From contig NZ_VWWP01000001.1 of assembly GCF_011752975.1 (NCBI RefSeq), positions 434,001 to 498,000 of the forward strand: 64,000 bases of DNA, given 5' to 3'. A model generated the notes under the pieces. That model did no database searches, was not told where the DNA came from, and saw nothing but the letters and a program-made list of their open reading frames with translations. The position numbers and the translations under genes are program-made. Origin of the DNA: Chryseobacterium sp. Tr-659 (GTDB taxonomy: Bacteria > Bacteroidota > Bacteroidia > Flavobacteriales > Weeksellaceae). Each line of letters starts with the position of its first letter. Positions within the stretch are counted from its first letter, which is position 1. Positions 24,383 through 34,526 of this stretch are shown here, piece by piece.

Positions 24383-27241
24383 ATGAAAAAAGTTCTTTCT
24401 TCATTTGCGGTTATCTTTTTGATGTCTGCCAATGCTTTTGGACAGAATATCCCGGTGGATCCTTCTGTAAGAATCGGTACGCTTTCCAACGGAATGAAGT
24501 ACTATATCAAAAAAAACACATTACCTGAGAAAAAAGTAGATTTCCGCCTGGCAATCAATGCCGGTTCCATTCTTGAAGATGAAAATCAAAGAGGATTAGC
24601 TCACTTTATGGAGCACATGAACTTCAATGGAACCAAAAACTTCCCAGATAATAAATTAGTAGACTTTCTTCAGTCCATCGGAGTGAAGTTCGGGCAGCAC
24701 CTTAATGCCTATACCAGCTTTGATGAAACGGTGTACATGCTTCCTGTTCCGTTAGACAAACCGGGAAATCTTGATGCCGGCCTGAAAGTAATGGAGGACT
24801 GGGCATTCAATGCAACCTTGTCTGATGAACAAATAAATAAAGAAAGAGGAGTGGTACTGGAAGAATTGAGACTTGGTCTTGGTGCAGACAAAAGAATGCA
24901 GGATAAATATCTTCCTAAACTTTTATATAAATCCCAATATGCCGAGAGACTTCCGATTGGTAAGAAAGATGTACTGGAAAACTTCAAACCGGATGTGATC
25001 AGAAAATTCCACCAGGATTGGTACAGACCGGATCTGATGGCCATTGTTGTTGTAGGAGACATCAATGTAGATGAAGTAGAAAAGAAAATCAAAGACAATT
25101 TCAGTAAATATAAAAATCCTTCAAAACCGAGAGAAAGAAAATCTTTTGACCTTCCGAATCATAAAGAAACTCTGGTAGCTGTTGAAACAGATCCGGATGC
25201 TACCAATTCTATGGTGCAGTTCATTATGAAAGATGCAGATGCCTATAAGCCGGATGTAACTGTTGAGCAGTACAACCAAAGCCTTGTAGAAAATCTTTCA
25301 ACCACTATGCTAAATAACAGATTAAGAGAATTAATTAATTCTACCAACCCGCCTTTTACTTTTGGATCTGTTTATCACGGAGGAACTTATGCAAGAAGTA
25401 AAGAAGCTTTCCAGGGGTTCGCAATGGTGAAAGAAGGAAATCAGCTTAATGCATTGAAAGTTTTGCTGGAAGAAGTTGAAAGAGCAAAAAGATTCGGATT
25501 TACACAATCTGAACTGGACAGAGCAAAATCTCAGGTTCTTTCCAATCTTGAAAGATCTTATAACAACAGAGACAAGACAGAAAGTGGAATGCTGGTAGAT
25601 GAGTATGTAAGGAACTTTCTGGAGAAGGAACCAATGCCGGGAATTACCTGGGAATATGAAGATACTAAATCTTTCCTGCCATCCGTTACCCTTGCACAGA
25701 CGAATGAGATAATCAAAAAAATGGTAAAGGATGACAGCAGGGTTATCGTTATAACAGGTCCTAAAAAAGACAATGTAACTATGCCGACGGAAGCCATGGT
25801 TCTGAACACTTTTGATGCCGTAAAAATGGCAGACCTTAAGCCGTACGAAGAAAAAGAGACTATCAAAAACTTGGTAAAGCCTTTCAAATCTGAAGGGAAA
25901 ATTGCTAAAACGGAAACAGATGCCAAATTAGGTACTACAACATGGACATTGAGCAACGGAGCGAAAGTAACTTTCAAAAAAACTGACTTTAAAGATGATG
26001 AGATCGTGTTCACAGCAAGAAGCTTAGGGGGAAGCTCTCTAATTCCGGATGCAGATTACAATAAAACACAATTTGCGTTCTCTGCATTGTCTGAAGCAGG
26101 AGTAGGAGGTTTTTCCAAAGCTGATCTTACCAACTATCTTGCCGGGAAGCAGGTGGGAGTAAATCCTATGGTTACTTCTCTTTTTGAAGGTATTTCAGGA
26201 AGAACAACTCAAAAGGATTTAAGTACAGCTATGGAACTTATGTATGCATACTTTACAAGTCTTAATTACAATCCGGCTTCTTTTAATGCCTACAAAGAAA
26301 AGCAGTCAGCAATGCTAAATAACCTGCTGTCTAATCCGCAGGCGTATTTCTCCAATGAACATGCGAAATTCATGAACCAGAAGAATCCTAGATTTATCGG
26401 TGTATTCCCGATGGAAAAAGACTGGGCCAATACAGATTATAAAAAGGCGTATGATATCTATAAAGATAAATTTGCCAATGCCGGGAACTTTCAGTTTTAT
26501 TTCGTAGGAAATATTGATGAAGCAAAGTTTAAAGATGAAGTGCTTCAATACATTGCAAGTCTTCCTTCATCAGGAAAAGCAACTTCATTTAAAGATACAG
26601 GATACAGAACCATTACAGGAGAATACACTAAAATCTACAAAAAAGGAAAAGATCCTAAGAGTATGGTGTCTATCTCCTACAGCGGAGAAGCTCCTTACAA
26701 TGAAAAAGAAGCTCTAGCATTATCTGCTCTTGGAGAAGTTGCAACCATCAAGGTCATTGAAAAATTAAGAGAAGATGAAAGCGGTATCTATGGCGGTGGA
26801 GCAAGAGGAGGAATGAACAAAGTCCCTTACGGAACATACAGTTTTGGTATCAACTTCCCTTGTGGCCCTGAAAATGCTGAAAAACTTACAAGAAGTGCAA
26901 TTGCTGAACTTCAGAAGCTGATCGACAAAGGTCCTGAACAAAAAGATCTGGATAAGTATAAAGAAGGAGAATACAATGATAATAAAACGGAGCTTAAAGA
27001 CAATATGTTCTGGATGAATGCCATTGCTAAAAACCAATTGGATGGAAGTGATAAGTATGATATTCTTAATTACCAGGATAAAGTAAAAGCACTTACTGTA
27101 AAAGATCTTCAGGATGTTGCCAAGAAATATCTTACTAAAGGTCGTATAGTAGCTATGCTGATGCCGGAAGACGGCTGGGAAAGCGCCAAAAAGACTGATG
27201 CAAAAGCAGAGGTAGCAGGTGCTACGGTCGTAAAACAATAA
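24383..27241 (+). CDS. M16-family zinc metallopeptidase, copy 1
   Basis: The 952-aa protein has a signal peptide (MKKVLSSFAVIFLMSANAFG) and two M16 halves. The N-terminal half carries the inverted zinc motif H74-F-M-E77-H78 and the third ligand region ERGVVLEE. The second half keeps the fold (TTWTLSNGAKVTFKKT) without the metal motif, as usual. It is a pitrilysin/insulinase-type peptidase expected in the periplasm and probably degrades peptides. It is the first of a tandem pair; the next gene is a close paralogue. A strong terminator separates them, so each is transcribed separately. Confidence 0.93.
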   Translation: MKKVLSSFAVIFLMSANAFGQNIPVDPSVRIGTLSNGMKYYIKKNTLPEKKVDFRLAINAGSILEDENQRGLAHFMEHMNFNGTKNFPDNKLVDFLQSIGVKFGQHLNAYTSFDETVYMLPVPLDKPGNLDAGLKVMEDWAFNATLSDEQINKERGVVLEELRLGLGADKRMQDKYLPKLLYKSQYAERLPIGKKDVLENFKPDVIRKFHQDWYRPDLMAIVVVGDINVDEVEKKIKDNFSKYKNPSKPRERKSFDLPNHKETLVAVETDPDATNSMVQFIMKDADAYKPDVTVEQYNQSLVENLSTTMLNNRLRELINSTNPPFTFGSVYHGGTYARSKEAFQGFAMVKEGNQLNALKVLLEEVERAKRFGFTQSELDRAKSQVLSNLERSYNNRDKTESGMLVDEYVRNFLEKEPMPGITWEYEDTKSFLPSVTLAQTNEIIKKMVKDDSRVIVITGPKKDNVTMPTEAMVLNTFDAVKMADLKPYEEKETIKNLVKPFKSEGKIAKTETDAKLGTTTWTLSNGAKVTFKKTDFKDDEIVFTARSLGGSSLIPDADYNKTQFAFSALSEAGVGGFSKADLTNYLAGKQVGVNPMVTSLFEGISGRTTQKDLSTAMELMYAYFTSLNYNPASFNAYKEKQSAMLNNLLSNPQAYFSNEHAKFMNQKNPRFIGVFPMEKDWANTDYKKAYDIYKDKFANAGNFQFYFVGNIDEAKFKDEVLQYIASLPSSGKATSFKDTGYRTITGEYTKIYKKGKDPKSMVSISYSGEAPYNEKEALALSALGEVATIKVIEKLREDESGIYGGGARGGMNKVPYGTYSFGINFPCGPENAEKLTRSAIAELQKLIDKGPEQKDLDKYKEGEYNDNKTELKDNMFWMNAIAKNQLDGSDKYDILNYQDKVKALTVKDLQDVAKKYLTKGRIVAMLMPEDGWESAKKTDAKAEVAGATVVKQ

Positions 27242-27263
27242 TCTTTTTACTATTTATAAACAT

Positions 27264-27293
27264 AAAGCCGCAGATCAATCTGCGGCTTTCTTG
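27264..27293 (+). terminator. Terminator between the M16 paralogues
   Basis: AAAGCCGCAGAT (27264-27275) pairs with ATCTGCGGCTTT (27278-27289), then TTs. The stem sequence recurs at 32615-32651. Confidence 0.85.
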
Positions 27294-27365
27294 TTGAAAA
27301 AAGTCATCTTAAAGCTTTTGTAAAATGAATATAATTAATTAATTTTGAGACACAAAACAAGTAAA

Positions 27366-30182
27366 ATGATGAAAAAAAGATTGTTCTCATGGGCAGCCCT
27401 TATTCTGGCTGTTACTCATTTCTTTGGGCAAAGTCTGCCGGTAGATCCCGCTGTAAAAATTGGAACACTTTCCAATGGAATGAAATACTATATCAGGAAA
27501 AATACAACTCCGGAAAAGAAAGTGGATTTCCGCCTGGCAATCAATGTCGGATCTATTCTTGAAGATGAAAATCAGAAAGGATTAGCTCACTTTATGGAGC
27601 ATATGAACTTCAATGGAACCAAGAATTTTCCGGATAATAAATTGATAGATTTTTTGCAGTCTATCGGGATAAAATTTGGTCAGCATATTAATGCAAGTAC
27701 AGGTTTTGATAGAACTGTATATATGCTTCCCGTTCCTTTAAATAATCCGGAAAATCTGGATATAGGGCTTAAGGTAATGGAAGATTGGGCTTTTAATGCC
27801 ACTCTTTCAGATGAGCAGATCAATAAAGAAAGAGGAGTTGTCTTAGAAGAAATAAGGAATAAGCTTGGTGCTGGAAAAAGAATGGAGGATAAATACCTTC
27901 CGAAACTATTGTATAATTCTCATTATTTGAAGAGAAATATAGGGGGAGGTAATGAATCAATCACAAATTTTAAACCGGAAGCACTGAGGAAATTTAAAGA
28001 AGAATGGTATAGACCTGATCTCATGGCACTCATTGTGGTAGGAGATATTAATGTAGACGAAGTGGAAAAGAAGATTAAAGATAATTTTAGTAAATATAAG
28101 AATCCTCCAAATCCAAGAGAAAGAAAAATTTTTAGCTTACCCAATCACAAAGAAACCTTGGTTGCAATAGAAACAGATCCCGATGCTACAAGCTCTACCG
28201 TACATTTTGTTATAAAAGATTCAGAACCTTATAAACCTGATGCAACTGTTGAGCAATATGATCAAAGTATTATAGAAAATCTTTCTATGATCATGCTGAA
28301 CCATAGATTGAGTGAACTTATTAATTCTAATGATCCGCCATTTATCTCAGGATCTGTTTATTATGGAGATAATTATGTGAAAGATAAGAAGGCTTTTCAA
28401 GGAGGTGCTCAAACCAAAGATGGTAATCAGCTTGTGGCCCTGAAAGCTCTTTTGGAAGAAGTGGAACGAGCGAAGAGATTTGGGTTTACTCAACAGGAAC
28501 TTGACGATGCAAAAGCCAATATGCTCTCTGGAGCAGAAATTACCTATAACAACCGTGATAAAATAGAAAGTGATGCATGGGTAGGAGAATATGTAAATAA
28601 TTTCCTTGAACAAGAACCTATTCCGGGAATCATCTGGGGCTATGAAAATGTAAAATCATTTATACCTAAAATTACCCTTACGCAAACCAATGAGGTAATA
28701 GGAAAAATGATGAAAGATGAGAATAGAGTGATCATTCTGACAGGTCCGGAGAAAGCGAACACAAAAAAAATTACTGAATCTGAAGTTTTGGAAACAATAA
28801 ATGCAGTGAAATTAGCCAACCTGAAACCTTATGAAAAAAACGGAGCGATTAAAAATCTGGTAAAACCATTTGTTTCAGAAGGAAAAATTGTAAAAACGGA
28901 AAATGATGTAAAGTTAGGAACTACGACTTGGACATTAAGCAATGGAGCAAAAGTAACATTTAAAAAAACAAACTTTAAGGATGATGAAATCGTATTTAAT
29001 GCAGTTAGCTTAGGCGGAACGTCTCTGATATCGGATGAAGATTATTTAAAAACACAGTTTGCCTTTCCTGGATTATTACAGGCGGGACTGAACGGTTTGT
29101 CCATAAATGATCTTAACAATTATGGAGCAGGAAGAAATGCATCAGCCAGTTTTTATGTTAATGAGCTGTCAGAAGGAATTTCGGGAAATTCTTCAAAAAA
29201 AGACCTTGATCTCGCAATGGAATTCATTTATGCTATTTTTACAGGAATGAACTTTGATGAAAAAGCATTTAATGCCTATAAAGAAAAAGCAATAACAGCT
29301 TCTGCAAATTATGAATCAAATCCTCAATATTATTTTTTTAACGAACATCTTAAATTTTTAAATCAAAAAAATCCAAGATTTACCAATGCAAAAGCTTCTA
29401 AAAAAGATTGGGAGAATGTAGATTATAAAAAGTTGTATAGCATTTTTAAAGCTAAATTTGCCAATGCCGGAAACTTTCACTTTTATTTTGTAGGTAATAT
29501 AGAAGAAAATGAATTGAGAAAAGAGGTGTTACAGTATATTGCAAGTTTGCCTTCCACGGGAAAAACAGCAACTTTTAAAGATGATGGCTACAGACAGGTT
29601 GTAGGAGATTATACTAAAGTTTATAAAAAGGGAAAAGATCCTAAAAGTTTGGTCACAATTACCTATACTACTTTAGCTCCTTATATAGAAAAAGATGTCC
29701 TGGCCTTAAGCGCATTAGGGGAAATAGCATCCATTAAAATGACTGAAAAACTGAGAGAAGATGAAAGTGGAATTTATTCAGGAGAAGCCAAAGGGTATGC
29801 AGGAAAAGTTCCTTTCTCTTATTATAAATTTTATTTTAACTTCCCTTGCGGACCGGAAAATGCAGAAAAGCTTACAAAAAGCGCTATTGCTGAGATCCAG
29901 AAACTAATAGATAACGGACCTGAGCAGAAGGATCTTGATAAATATAAAGAAGGAGAATATAATGATTATGATACAGGTCTTAAAAACAATTCAGTCTGGC
30001 TGAATGAACTTACCAGAAATCAGCTGGAGGGAAGTGATAAATATGATATTCTGAATTATCGGGACCAAGTAAAGGCTCTTACGGTGAAAGACCTCCAGGG
30101 TGTTGCTAAGAAATACCTTACAAAAGGACGTATTATAGCGATGCTGATGCCGGAAGACGGATGGGAAAAAGCAGGAAAGTAA
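27366..30182 (+). CDS. M16-family zinc metallopeptidase, copy 2
   Basis: A 938-aa paralogue of the gene before it, starting at ATG 27366 (27369 also possible), with signal peptide MMKKRLFSWAALILAVTHFFG. The zinc motif is H75-F-M-E78-H79, with ERGVVLEE further on, so catalysis should be intact. Identity to copy 1 is very high over the first 160 residues and lower later. Codons look more A/T-rich than in copy 1, suggesting relaxed codon selection or lower expression. It has its own TAATTTTG box at 27340-27347. Substrate unknown. Confidence 0.92.
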   Translation: MMKKRLFSWAALILAVTHFFGQSLPVDPAVKIGTLSNGMKYYIRKNTTPEKKVDFRLAINVGSILEDENQKGLAHFMEHMNFNGTKNFPDNKLIDFLQSIGIKFGQHINASTGFDRTVYMLPVPLNNPENLDIGLKVMEDWAFNATLSDEQINKERGVVLEEIRNKLGAGKRMEDKYLPKLLYNSHYLKRNIGGGNESITNFKPEALRKFKEEWYRPDLMALIVVGDINVDEVEKKIKDNFSKYKNPPNPRERKIFSLPNHKETLVAIETDPDATSSTVHFVIKDSEPYKPDATVEQYDQSIIENLSMIMLNHRLSELINSNDPPFISGSVYYGDNYVKDKKAFQGGAQTKDGNQLVALKALLEEVERAKRFGFTQQELDDAKANMLSGAEITYNNRDKIESDAWVGEYVNNFLEQEPIPGIIWGYENVKSFIPKITLTQTNEVIGKMMKDENRVIILTGPEKANTKKITESEVLETINAVKLANLKPYEKNGAIKNLVKPFVSEGKIVKTENDVKLGTTTWTLSNGAKVTFKKTNFKDDEIVFNAVSLGGTSLISDEDYLKTQFAFPGLLQAGLNGLSINDLNNYGAGRNASASFYVNELSEGISGNSSKKDLDLAMEFIYAIFTGMNFDEKAFNAYKEKAITASANYESNPQYYFFNEHLKFLNQKNPRFTNAKASKKDWENVDYKKLYSIFKAKFANAGNFHFYFVGNIEENELRKEVLQYIASLPSTGKTATFKDDGYRQVVGDYTKVYKKGKDPKSLVTITYTTLAPYIEKDVLALSALGEIASIKMTEKLREDESGIYSGEAKGYAGKVPFSYYKFYFNFPCGPENAEKLTKSAIAEIQKLIDNGPEQKDLDKYKEGEYNDYDTGLKNNSVWLNELTRNQLEGSDKYDILNYRDQVKALTVKDLQGVAKKYLTKGRIIAMLMPEDGWEKAGK

Positions 30183-30218
30183 ATCCAAAGTAAATATTAG
30201 AATTACTGATAATAATAG

Positions 30219-30247
30219 AAATAGGCTGGTAGAATACCAGCCTATTT
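30219..30247. terminator. Bidirectional terminator between M16 copy 2 and the subtilase
   Basis: AAATAGGCTGGTA (30219-30231) and TACCAGCCTATTT (30235-30247) form a 13-bp stem with a GAA loop, between converging genes. Confidence 0.8.
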
Positions 30248-30293
30248 CATTTAGAAGAATAGTTTATATGAATGCAATACAGCAAATTTTGAC

Positions 30294-32402
30294 TTACTCT
30301 GTTTTTATTATTTTTTTAGATATGGAACGATGATCTTTTGTTTTAACTTCAATAATGTAAATTCCTTTAGCATAATGAGACAGGTTTACTGCTGTTTCAT
30401 CTCCGTTTATTACACCACTTTGCAATTTCTTTCCGGACATATCGTAAACACTGAATTCCGAATATTTGGAAGCTTTCAGTATTTGGGTAACATCCTTAGT
30501 AATAGTAGGAACAATGGTAACATCATTGTCTTTTGATACCACTTCTCCGGTTGCCAGTACCTGTCCGCTGAATCCTGTTGCCAGAATGGAGTAATTTTGT
30601 GAATTTATGGCACCTTTATTCCCTATTTCTATTCTGTAGCTTCTCCCGGGGATTGGTGCGTCAATTACTACCTGTTCTACATTATCCACAGTATTATCAG
30701 CTTTTACTGCAGGAGCGGTAGGGTTATTCAGAGTAAGTTTCCAAGGGTAATAAACTGTATTGGTAACCGTATCTATGATTCTTAAATCCAGATCATTTAC
30801 CAATCGGGATAGGTGATTGTCAATAAAAGTGTCTGGTGAGTTGGTATCTACCTGATAAGCAGGATCAACCCAGGATATAGTTACTTTAAGAGGCTCAGCT
30901 CCGGAGGCTGTAACCATTTTGGTATTGGGAACGGCGTTGTTTAATGTTTCGCTATTGAACAGTACGTTATTATTAGATTTCCCTACCAATAATTCTGCGC
31001 CTTTTTTCGCATCAATAAATCCCCAGCCAAATAAAACATCCGGTCCGATATTTCCAGCTTCAGCTGCTGAATGAACGGTTAATGTTTTAGCTGAAGCGGC
31101 ATCAAGTTCTGCTCCATTGAAAAGCTGCTTATTAATTTGTGTCCATAACCCGATAATACCTGCTGCGCCTGGGGAAGAAAAGGACGTACCACTGGCTTGT
31201 AGTGTTTCCTGGCTTCCTATAAGATCTTCTGCTGTGGTTGCAGCTCTTAAAGATGTTCCTACAGCTGTGATATCAGGCTTTATAGCTCCGTCATCTCTTG
31301 GGCCTGCACAGCTGTAAGAAGAATGTACAACATCTGCGCTTGCTGTATACCGTCCTCCGTTACCTGCAATGATATCGGTGGCTCCTACTACTATAATGTT
31401 TTTTGCCAGTGAGCCTGGAGAGATACAGTTAGCTCCCATAGCACAGTTTCGCTGAGGCAGTATACTTCCTGGACTAAATGCGATTGGATTTCCATTGTTA
31501 TCCTCATAGTATGGCGGGTTAGGGTCATTAGCTGAAGGGCCGTTTCCAAATTCATTTCCTGCAGATTTTGTGATGATGTAGGAAGGATTGTTGTACACTA
31601 TTTGATCGTAATATTGATCATTAATATAGTATGATCCTAATAGGCTTAGGGATTGCCCTGTTGCAGGATTATACATACCATTCCATACCCAGACAGACTG
31701 TCCATTCACATCTTTTTCCTGCCACCCGGCATCTAGACCATAAGAATGATTGGAAATTTTAGGTTGCGCAATTAATATTTTTTGGTATACATTGGTATTA
31801 TTTGCATTTCCGGGAAGCGTTGTTGATCTGAAATCATAGGAATCAATAGTGGAATTTTGGGCAATACCTTTGAGGTTAGCATTGCTTGCTACTCCATTGA
31901 CTATAATGGGTAGATTATGTTCTTTTCCCCCTATAATGCTGGAAACAGCAGTTGCGTGCGATCCATAGTCTAGTGTGTTCGATTCTTTATTTACAATTCT
32001 GTTGGCCAGATTATTAAAAAGAAAATGTCCCTCAAATACTCTGCCTTCATCAAAGACAGTATATTTTATATTTTCTCCATTGAAAGATCCTTGAAGGCCG
32101 GCTATGTTACCATTTTGAAGAAAATCACTATTAGAATTCTTGACCTGATTCTCATCATTAGTTTTAAGAAAATAAGGCCTGCCATCGAAGAAAAAAGAAA
32201 GGCTGTTTTTTTTTGCTTTTTCCTTTTCAATAAATGATTGATCCGCATTTCGGGAGTAGGAAAGTTTTTTGATGTACTCATCAAATTTTTCACTGTTTTC
32301 TTTTTTTTGTCTTTCAAATTTTTCGAAGAGTTCCTTATTACCAGTTTGGGCATGGAGGAATGAGAGGCTTAAAACCCCAATAATCAAATAATTTTTTTTC
32401 AT
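30294..32402 (-). CDS. Secreted S8 (subtilisin-like) peptidase with T9SS sorting domain
   Basis: The 702-aa protein has a signal peptide (MKKNYLIIGVLSLSFLHAQ) and a subtilase domain. The triad regions are the Asp of YTVFDEG, the His of GSHATAVSSIIGG and the Ser of SGTSFSSPGAAG. A C-terminal beta-sandwich (PLKVTISWVDP) follows. The final 70 residues (FSVYDMSGKKLQSG, AKGIYIIEVKTKD) are a type A sorting domain recognised by the type IX secretion system, so the enzyme is exported and attached or released at the cell surface. It faces the M16 pair tail to tail. Confidence 0.93.
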   Translation of the reverse strand: MKKNYLIIGVLSLSFLHAQTGNKELFEKFERQKKENSEKFDEYIKKLSYSRNADQSFIEKEKAKKNSLSFFFDGRPYFLKTNDENQVKNSNSDFLQNGNIAGLQGSFNGENIKYTVFDEGRVFEGHFLFNNLANRIVNKESNTLDYGSHATAVSSIIGGKEHNLPIIVNGVASNANLKGIAQNSTIDSYDFRSTTLPGNANNTNVYQKILIAQPKISNHSYGLDAGWQEKDVNGQSVWVWNGMYNPATGQSLSLLGSYYINDQYYDQIVYNNPSYIITKSAGNEFGNGPSANDPNPPYYEDNNGNPIAFSPGSILPQRNCAMGANCISPGSLAKNIIVVGATDIIAGNGGRYTASADVVHSSYSCAGPRDDGAIKPDITAVGTSLRAATTAEDLIGSQETLQASGTSFSSPGAAGIIGLWTQINKQLFNGAELDAASAKTLTVHSAAEAGNIGPDVLFGWGFIDAKKGAELLVGKSNNNVLFNSETLNNAVPNTKMVTASGAEPLKVTISWVDPAYQVDTNSPDTFIDNHLSRLVNDLDLRIIDTVTNTVYYPWKLTLNNPTAPAVKADNTVDNVEQVVIDAPIPGRSYRIEIGNKGAINSQNYSILATGFSGQVLATGEVVSKDNDVTIVPTITKDVTQILKASKYSEFSVYDMSGKKLQSGVINGDETAVNLSHYAKGIYIIEVKTKDHRSISKKIIKTE

Positions 32403-32614
32403 AAATTCTATTTTAAATTATCGTGTATTTTTTAGGAATGCTGATGATGATTGTATTTAAAATCAGGCTGTCCTAAGTGGTAACAAATTTAAGATTGCTT
32501 TGGTAAGGAGTAGCTTTTTTTGCGGTTATCAAATATTATAGATACCGTTAATTTGTATTATAAATTGGGATACATTAAGAACATGTAGTTGAGAATTTTG
32601 AAGGAGTTATAGAA

Positions 32615-32651
32615 AATAAAAGCCGCAGATAAAAAATCTGCGGCTTTTATT
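32615..32651 (-). terminator. Terminator of the DUF3109 operon
   Basis: AATAAAAGCCGCAGAT (32615-32630) pairs perfectly over 16 bp with ATCTGCGGCTTTTATT (32636-32651). It lies just past the 3' end of the minus-strand gene at 32670. Confidence 0.85.
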
Positions 32652-32669
32652 ATTTAATTCAAATTCTGG

Positions 32670-33254
32670 TTAAGAACCATATTCTTTTTTCCATTCGTCA
32701 GCAGCTTCGCTCAGAACAGTGTAGAATTCTTCTCCGTATTTTCTTATTAACGGAGTTTTTAAGAATTTATAAACAGGTACCTGAAGTTCTTTTCCTAGCG
32801 TACAGGCATCGCTGCATACATTCCATTCATGATAATTCAAAGCGGTGAATGCTGAATATTCAGTAATACGGATAGGGTAGAGATGGCATGAAATCGGTTT
32901 TTGCCAGTCCACGGCACCGTCTTCATATGCTTTTTCAATACCACATTTGGTAATTCCTTTTTCATCGAATGTCACATACGCACATTCGCGGTCCTCCACC
33001 ATAGGAGTAACGTACATTCCGTCGTGTGGATCAGTAGTCCATGTTCCCTGTTCTTCAAGGGCTTTAATACCCTCCTGAGTAAGGTAAGGCTTAATTTTAT
33101 CAAAAATACCGTCCAATATTTCCAGCTCGTCTTTATCCAACGGAGCACCTACATCTCCTTCCACACAACATGCACCTTTACATTTCGTAAGGTTGCAAAC
33201 AAATTCTTCGGAAAAAATTTCCTCGGAAATCAATTTATCGTCTATCTGAATCAT
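32670..33254 (-). CDS. DUF3109-family cysteine-rich protein
   Basis: The 194-aa protein has the DUF3109 pattern of conserved cysteines: CNLTKCKGACCVEGD near residues 20-34, CAYVTFDEKG, TKCGIEK, ISCHLYPIR and CSDACTLG. The arrangement resembles the YkgJ-type metal-binding cysteine motif, and the Cys set could hold Zn or an Fe-S cluster. The biochemical role is unknown. It lies 6 nt downstream of the membrane-protein gene at 33261-34166 and is probably co-transcribed. It is found widely in Bacteroidetes as a core gene. Confidence 0.85.
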   Translation of the reverse strand: MIQIDDKLISEEIFSEEFVCNLTKCKGACCVEGDVGAPLDKDELEILDGIFDKIKPYLTQEGIKALEEQGTWTTDPHDGMYVTPMVEDRECAYVTFDEKGITKCGIEKAYEDGAVDWQKPISCHLYPIRITEYSAFTALNYHEWNVCSDACTLGKELQVPVYKFLKTPLIRKYGEEFYTVLSEAADEWKKEYGS

Positions 33255-33260
33255 AATTTT

Positions 33261-34166
33261 CTAAAATAAATCAAAAACTGTACCCGCTTTAAAGGTCAGT
33301 AAACTAATAATGATAAGCCATAAGCTGGCCTCCCGCATCCAGTACTTAGGTAAGAATCTCAACATTCTGCTCAGAATAATACTCGACGGAAATGCTAATA
33401 GAAGCAGATACTCATAGCTTTTATTCATATACAGAATAATGGTGATGAGCTGAGCTACAGAAAAAACAAGTAGAAAAGTATATTTATATCTGCTTATCGG
33501 ACTCTTCTTATTATAGTTTTTAAAATGATCATATACCGCATAAATAAGCATCAATACTACAGGAATCAACGGCAGTAATTCTGTGTAATCTGTTACCGGT
33601 TTCATTTTTCCAAACGGAAAATAGTCAATATTCCATGAAGTGAACTGAACAAAATACATTACAGAAAAATAACTGAATGTGATCAGAACAATCCCCAGCA
33701 AAAACCTGAAAAGATTCAATGCAATCTTGGCAGAAGTGGCAATCACGTGAATAATCACAAAAACAGCCATTGGCCAGGTAGTGGGAAGGAAGATAAAATT
33801 GAGGGCAACAATGGAACCTACCAGTACATAAGATTTTTTCCTGATATCCTCATCTGCGCTTGTGAGGAGTAAAATAAGGAATGAATTGGTAAGCAGTGAA
33901 ACAGCAATTCCTATATCCAGATTCCCAGGATATAACCCGAAAATAAAAAAGGTATATAAAAACAAGGGAAGATGCGTCTGATAATTAAGGGCAATACTGT
34001 GAAAACAAAAATATCCCAAAGCAATTCCCAGAAAAGTTATTCCGGCAACAATAGCTTCGTAAGTGTTGAAATTCAGTATGTTAAATATTATGACTACTAA
34101 AAGAAGAAAACCAATATAAACAGGAATTGAAAAAATATTGCTTTCTTTTGAAAGTAATTTAAACAT
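33261..34166 (-). CDS. DUF6427-like integral membrane protein
   Basis: The 301-aa protein has about nine or ten hydrophobic helices and short, mostly basic loops. The N-terminus (LLSKESNIFSIPVY) and the pattern match a conserved flavobacterial membrane family that I place as DUF6427. No catalytic motif is visible. It diverges by 42 bp from the small membrane protein at 34209, a conserved pairing in the group, suggesting a shared role in the envelope. Confidence 0.7.
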   Translation of the reverse strand: MFKLLSKESNIFSIPVYIGFLLLVVIIFNILNFNTYEAIVAGITFLGIALGYFCFHSIALNYQTHLPLFLYTFFIFGLYPGNLDIGIAVSLLTNSFLILLLTSADEDIRKKSYVLVGSIVALNFIFLPTTWPMAVFVIIHVIATSAKIALNLFRFLLGIVLITFSYFSVMYFVQFTSWNIDYFPFGKMKPVTDYTELLPLIPVVLMLIYAVYDHFKNYNKKSPISRYKYTFLLVFSVAQLITIILYMNKSYEYLLLLAFPSSIILSRMLRFLPKYWMREASLWLIIISLLTFKAGTVFDLF

Positions 34167-34208
34167 TTTTTATAAATTTGTACAAAGTTAATTTAAAAAA
34201 GGAAAATA

Positions 34209-34442
34209 ATGACGTCTTTCTTTCTATTCTTAAGCAAAGTTTTCAAATGGTCTTTCGGTTTCTTTGATGCTTTCGGTAATGTTTTAAACTGGATTCTATT
34301 TATAGTTTGCTGTGTACTATTCACTTATTGGTGCTATGTACTAGTGGTTACACTAGGTGGTGATAAAGATAAAGATTATTATTCTCCAACGGAAGGTAAG
34401 AATCCTTACTATGATCCGAACATCTATAAAAAAGAAGGTTAA
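34209..34442 (+). CDS. Small flavobacterial membrane protein (DUF6341-like)
   Basis: The 77-aa protein has one or two membrane helices (about residues 5-50, LNWILFIVCCVLFTYWCYVLVV) and a soluble acidic tail rich in Tyr and Pro (YYSPTEGKNPYYDPN). I recognise it as a conserved small gene next to the DUF6427-type gene, tentatively DUF6341. Function is unknown. A TAAATTTG box at 34173-34180 lies about 28 nt before the ATG. Confidence 0.7.
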   Translation: MTSFFLFLSKVFKWSFGFFDAFGNVLNWILFIVCCVLFTYWCYVLVVTLGGDKDKDYYSPTEGKNPYYDPNIYKKEG

Positions 34443-34460
34443 TTAATTGGTTATATAGTA

Positions 34461-34498
34461 AAAAACCGATCAAACAATATGGTTTGATCGGTTTTTTT
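34461..34498 (+). terminator. Intrinsic terminator after the small membrane protein
   Basis: AAAAACCGATCAAAC (34461-34475) pairs with GTTTGATCGGTTTTT (34482-34496), followed by Ts. It may also serve the converging USP gene. Confidence 0.9.
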
Positions 34499-34526
34499 AT
34501 TACTAACGATTAAAATTTTCTTTTAC

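Noticed and set aside
24709..25098. Antisense open frames inside the M16, ABC-F, aceB and subtilase genes
   Set aside because: They mirror the codon pattern of well-supported genes on the other strand and have no recognisable protein features.
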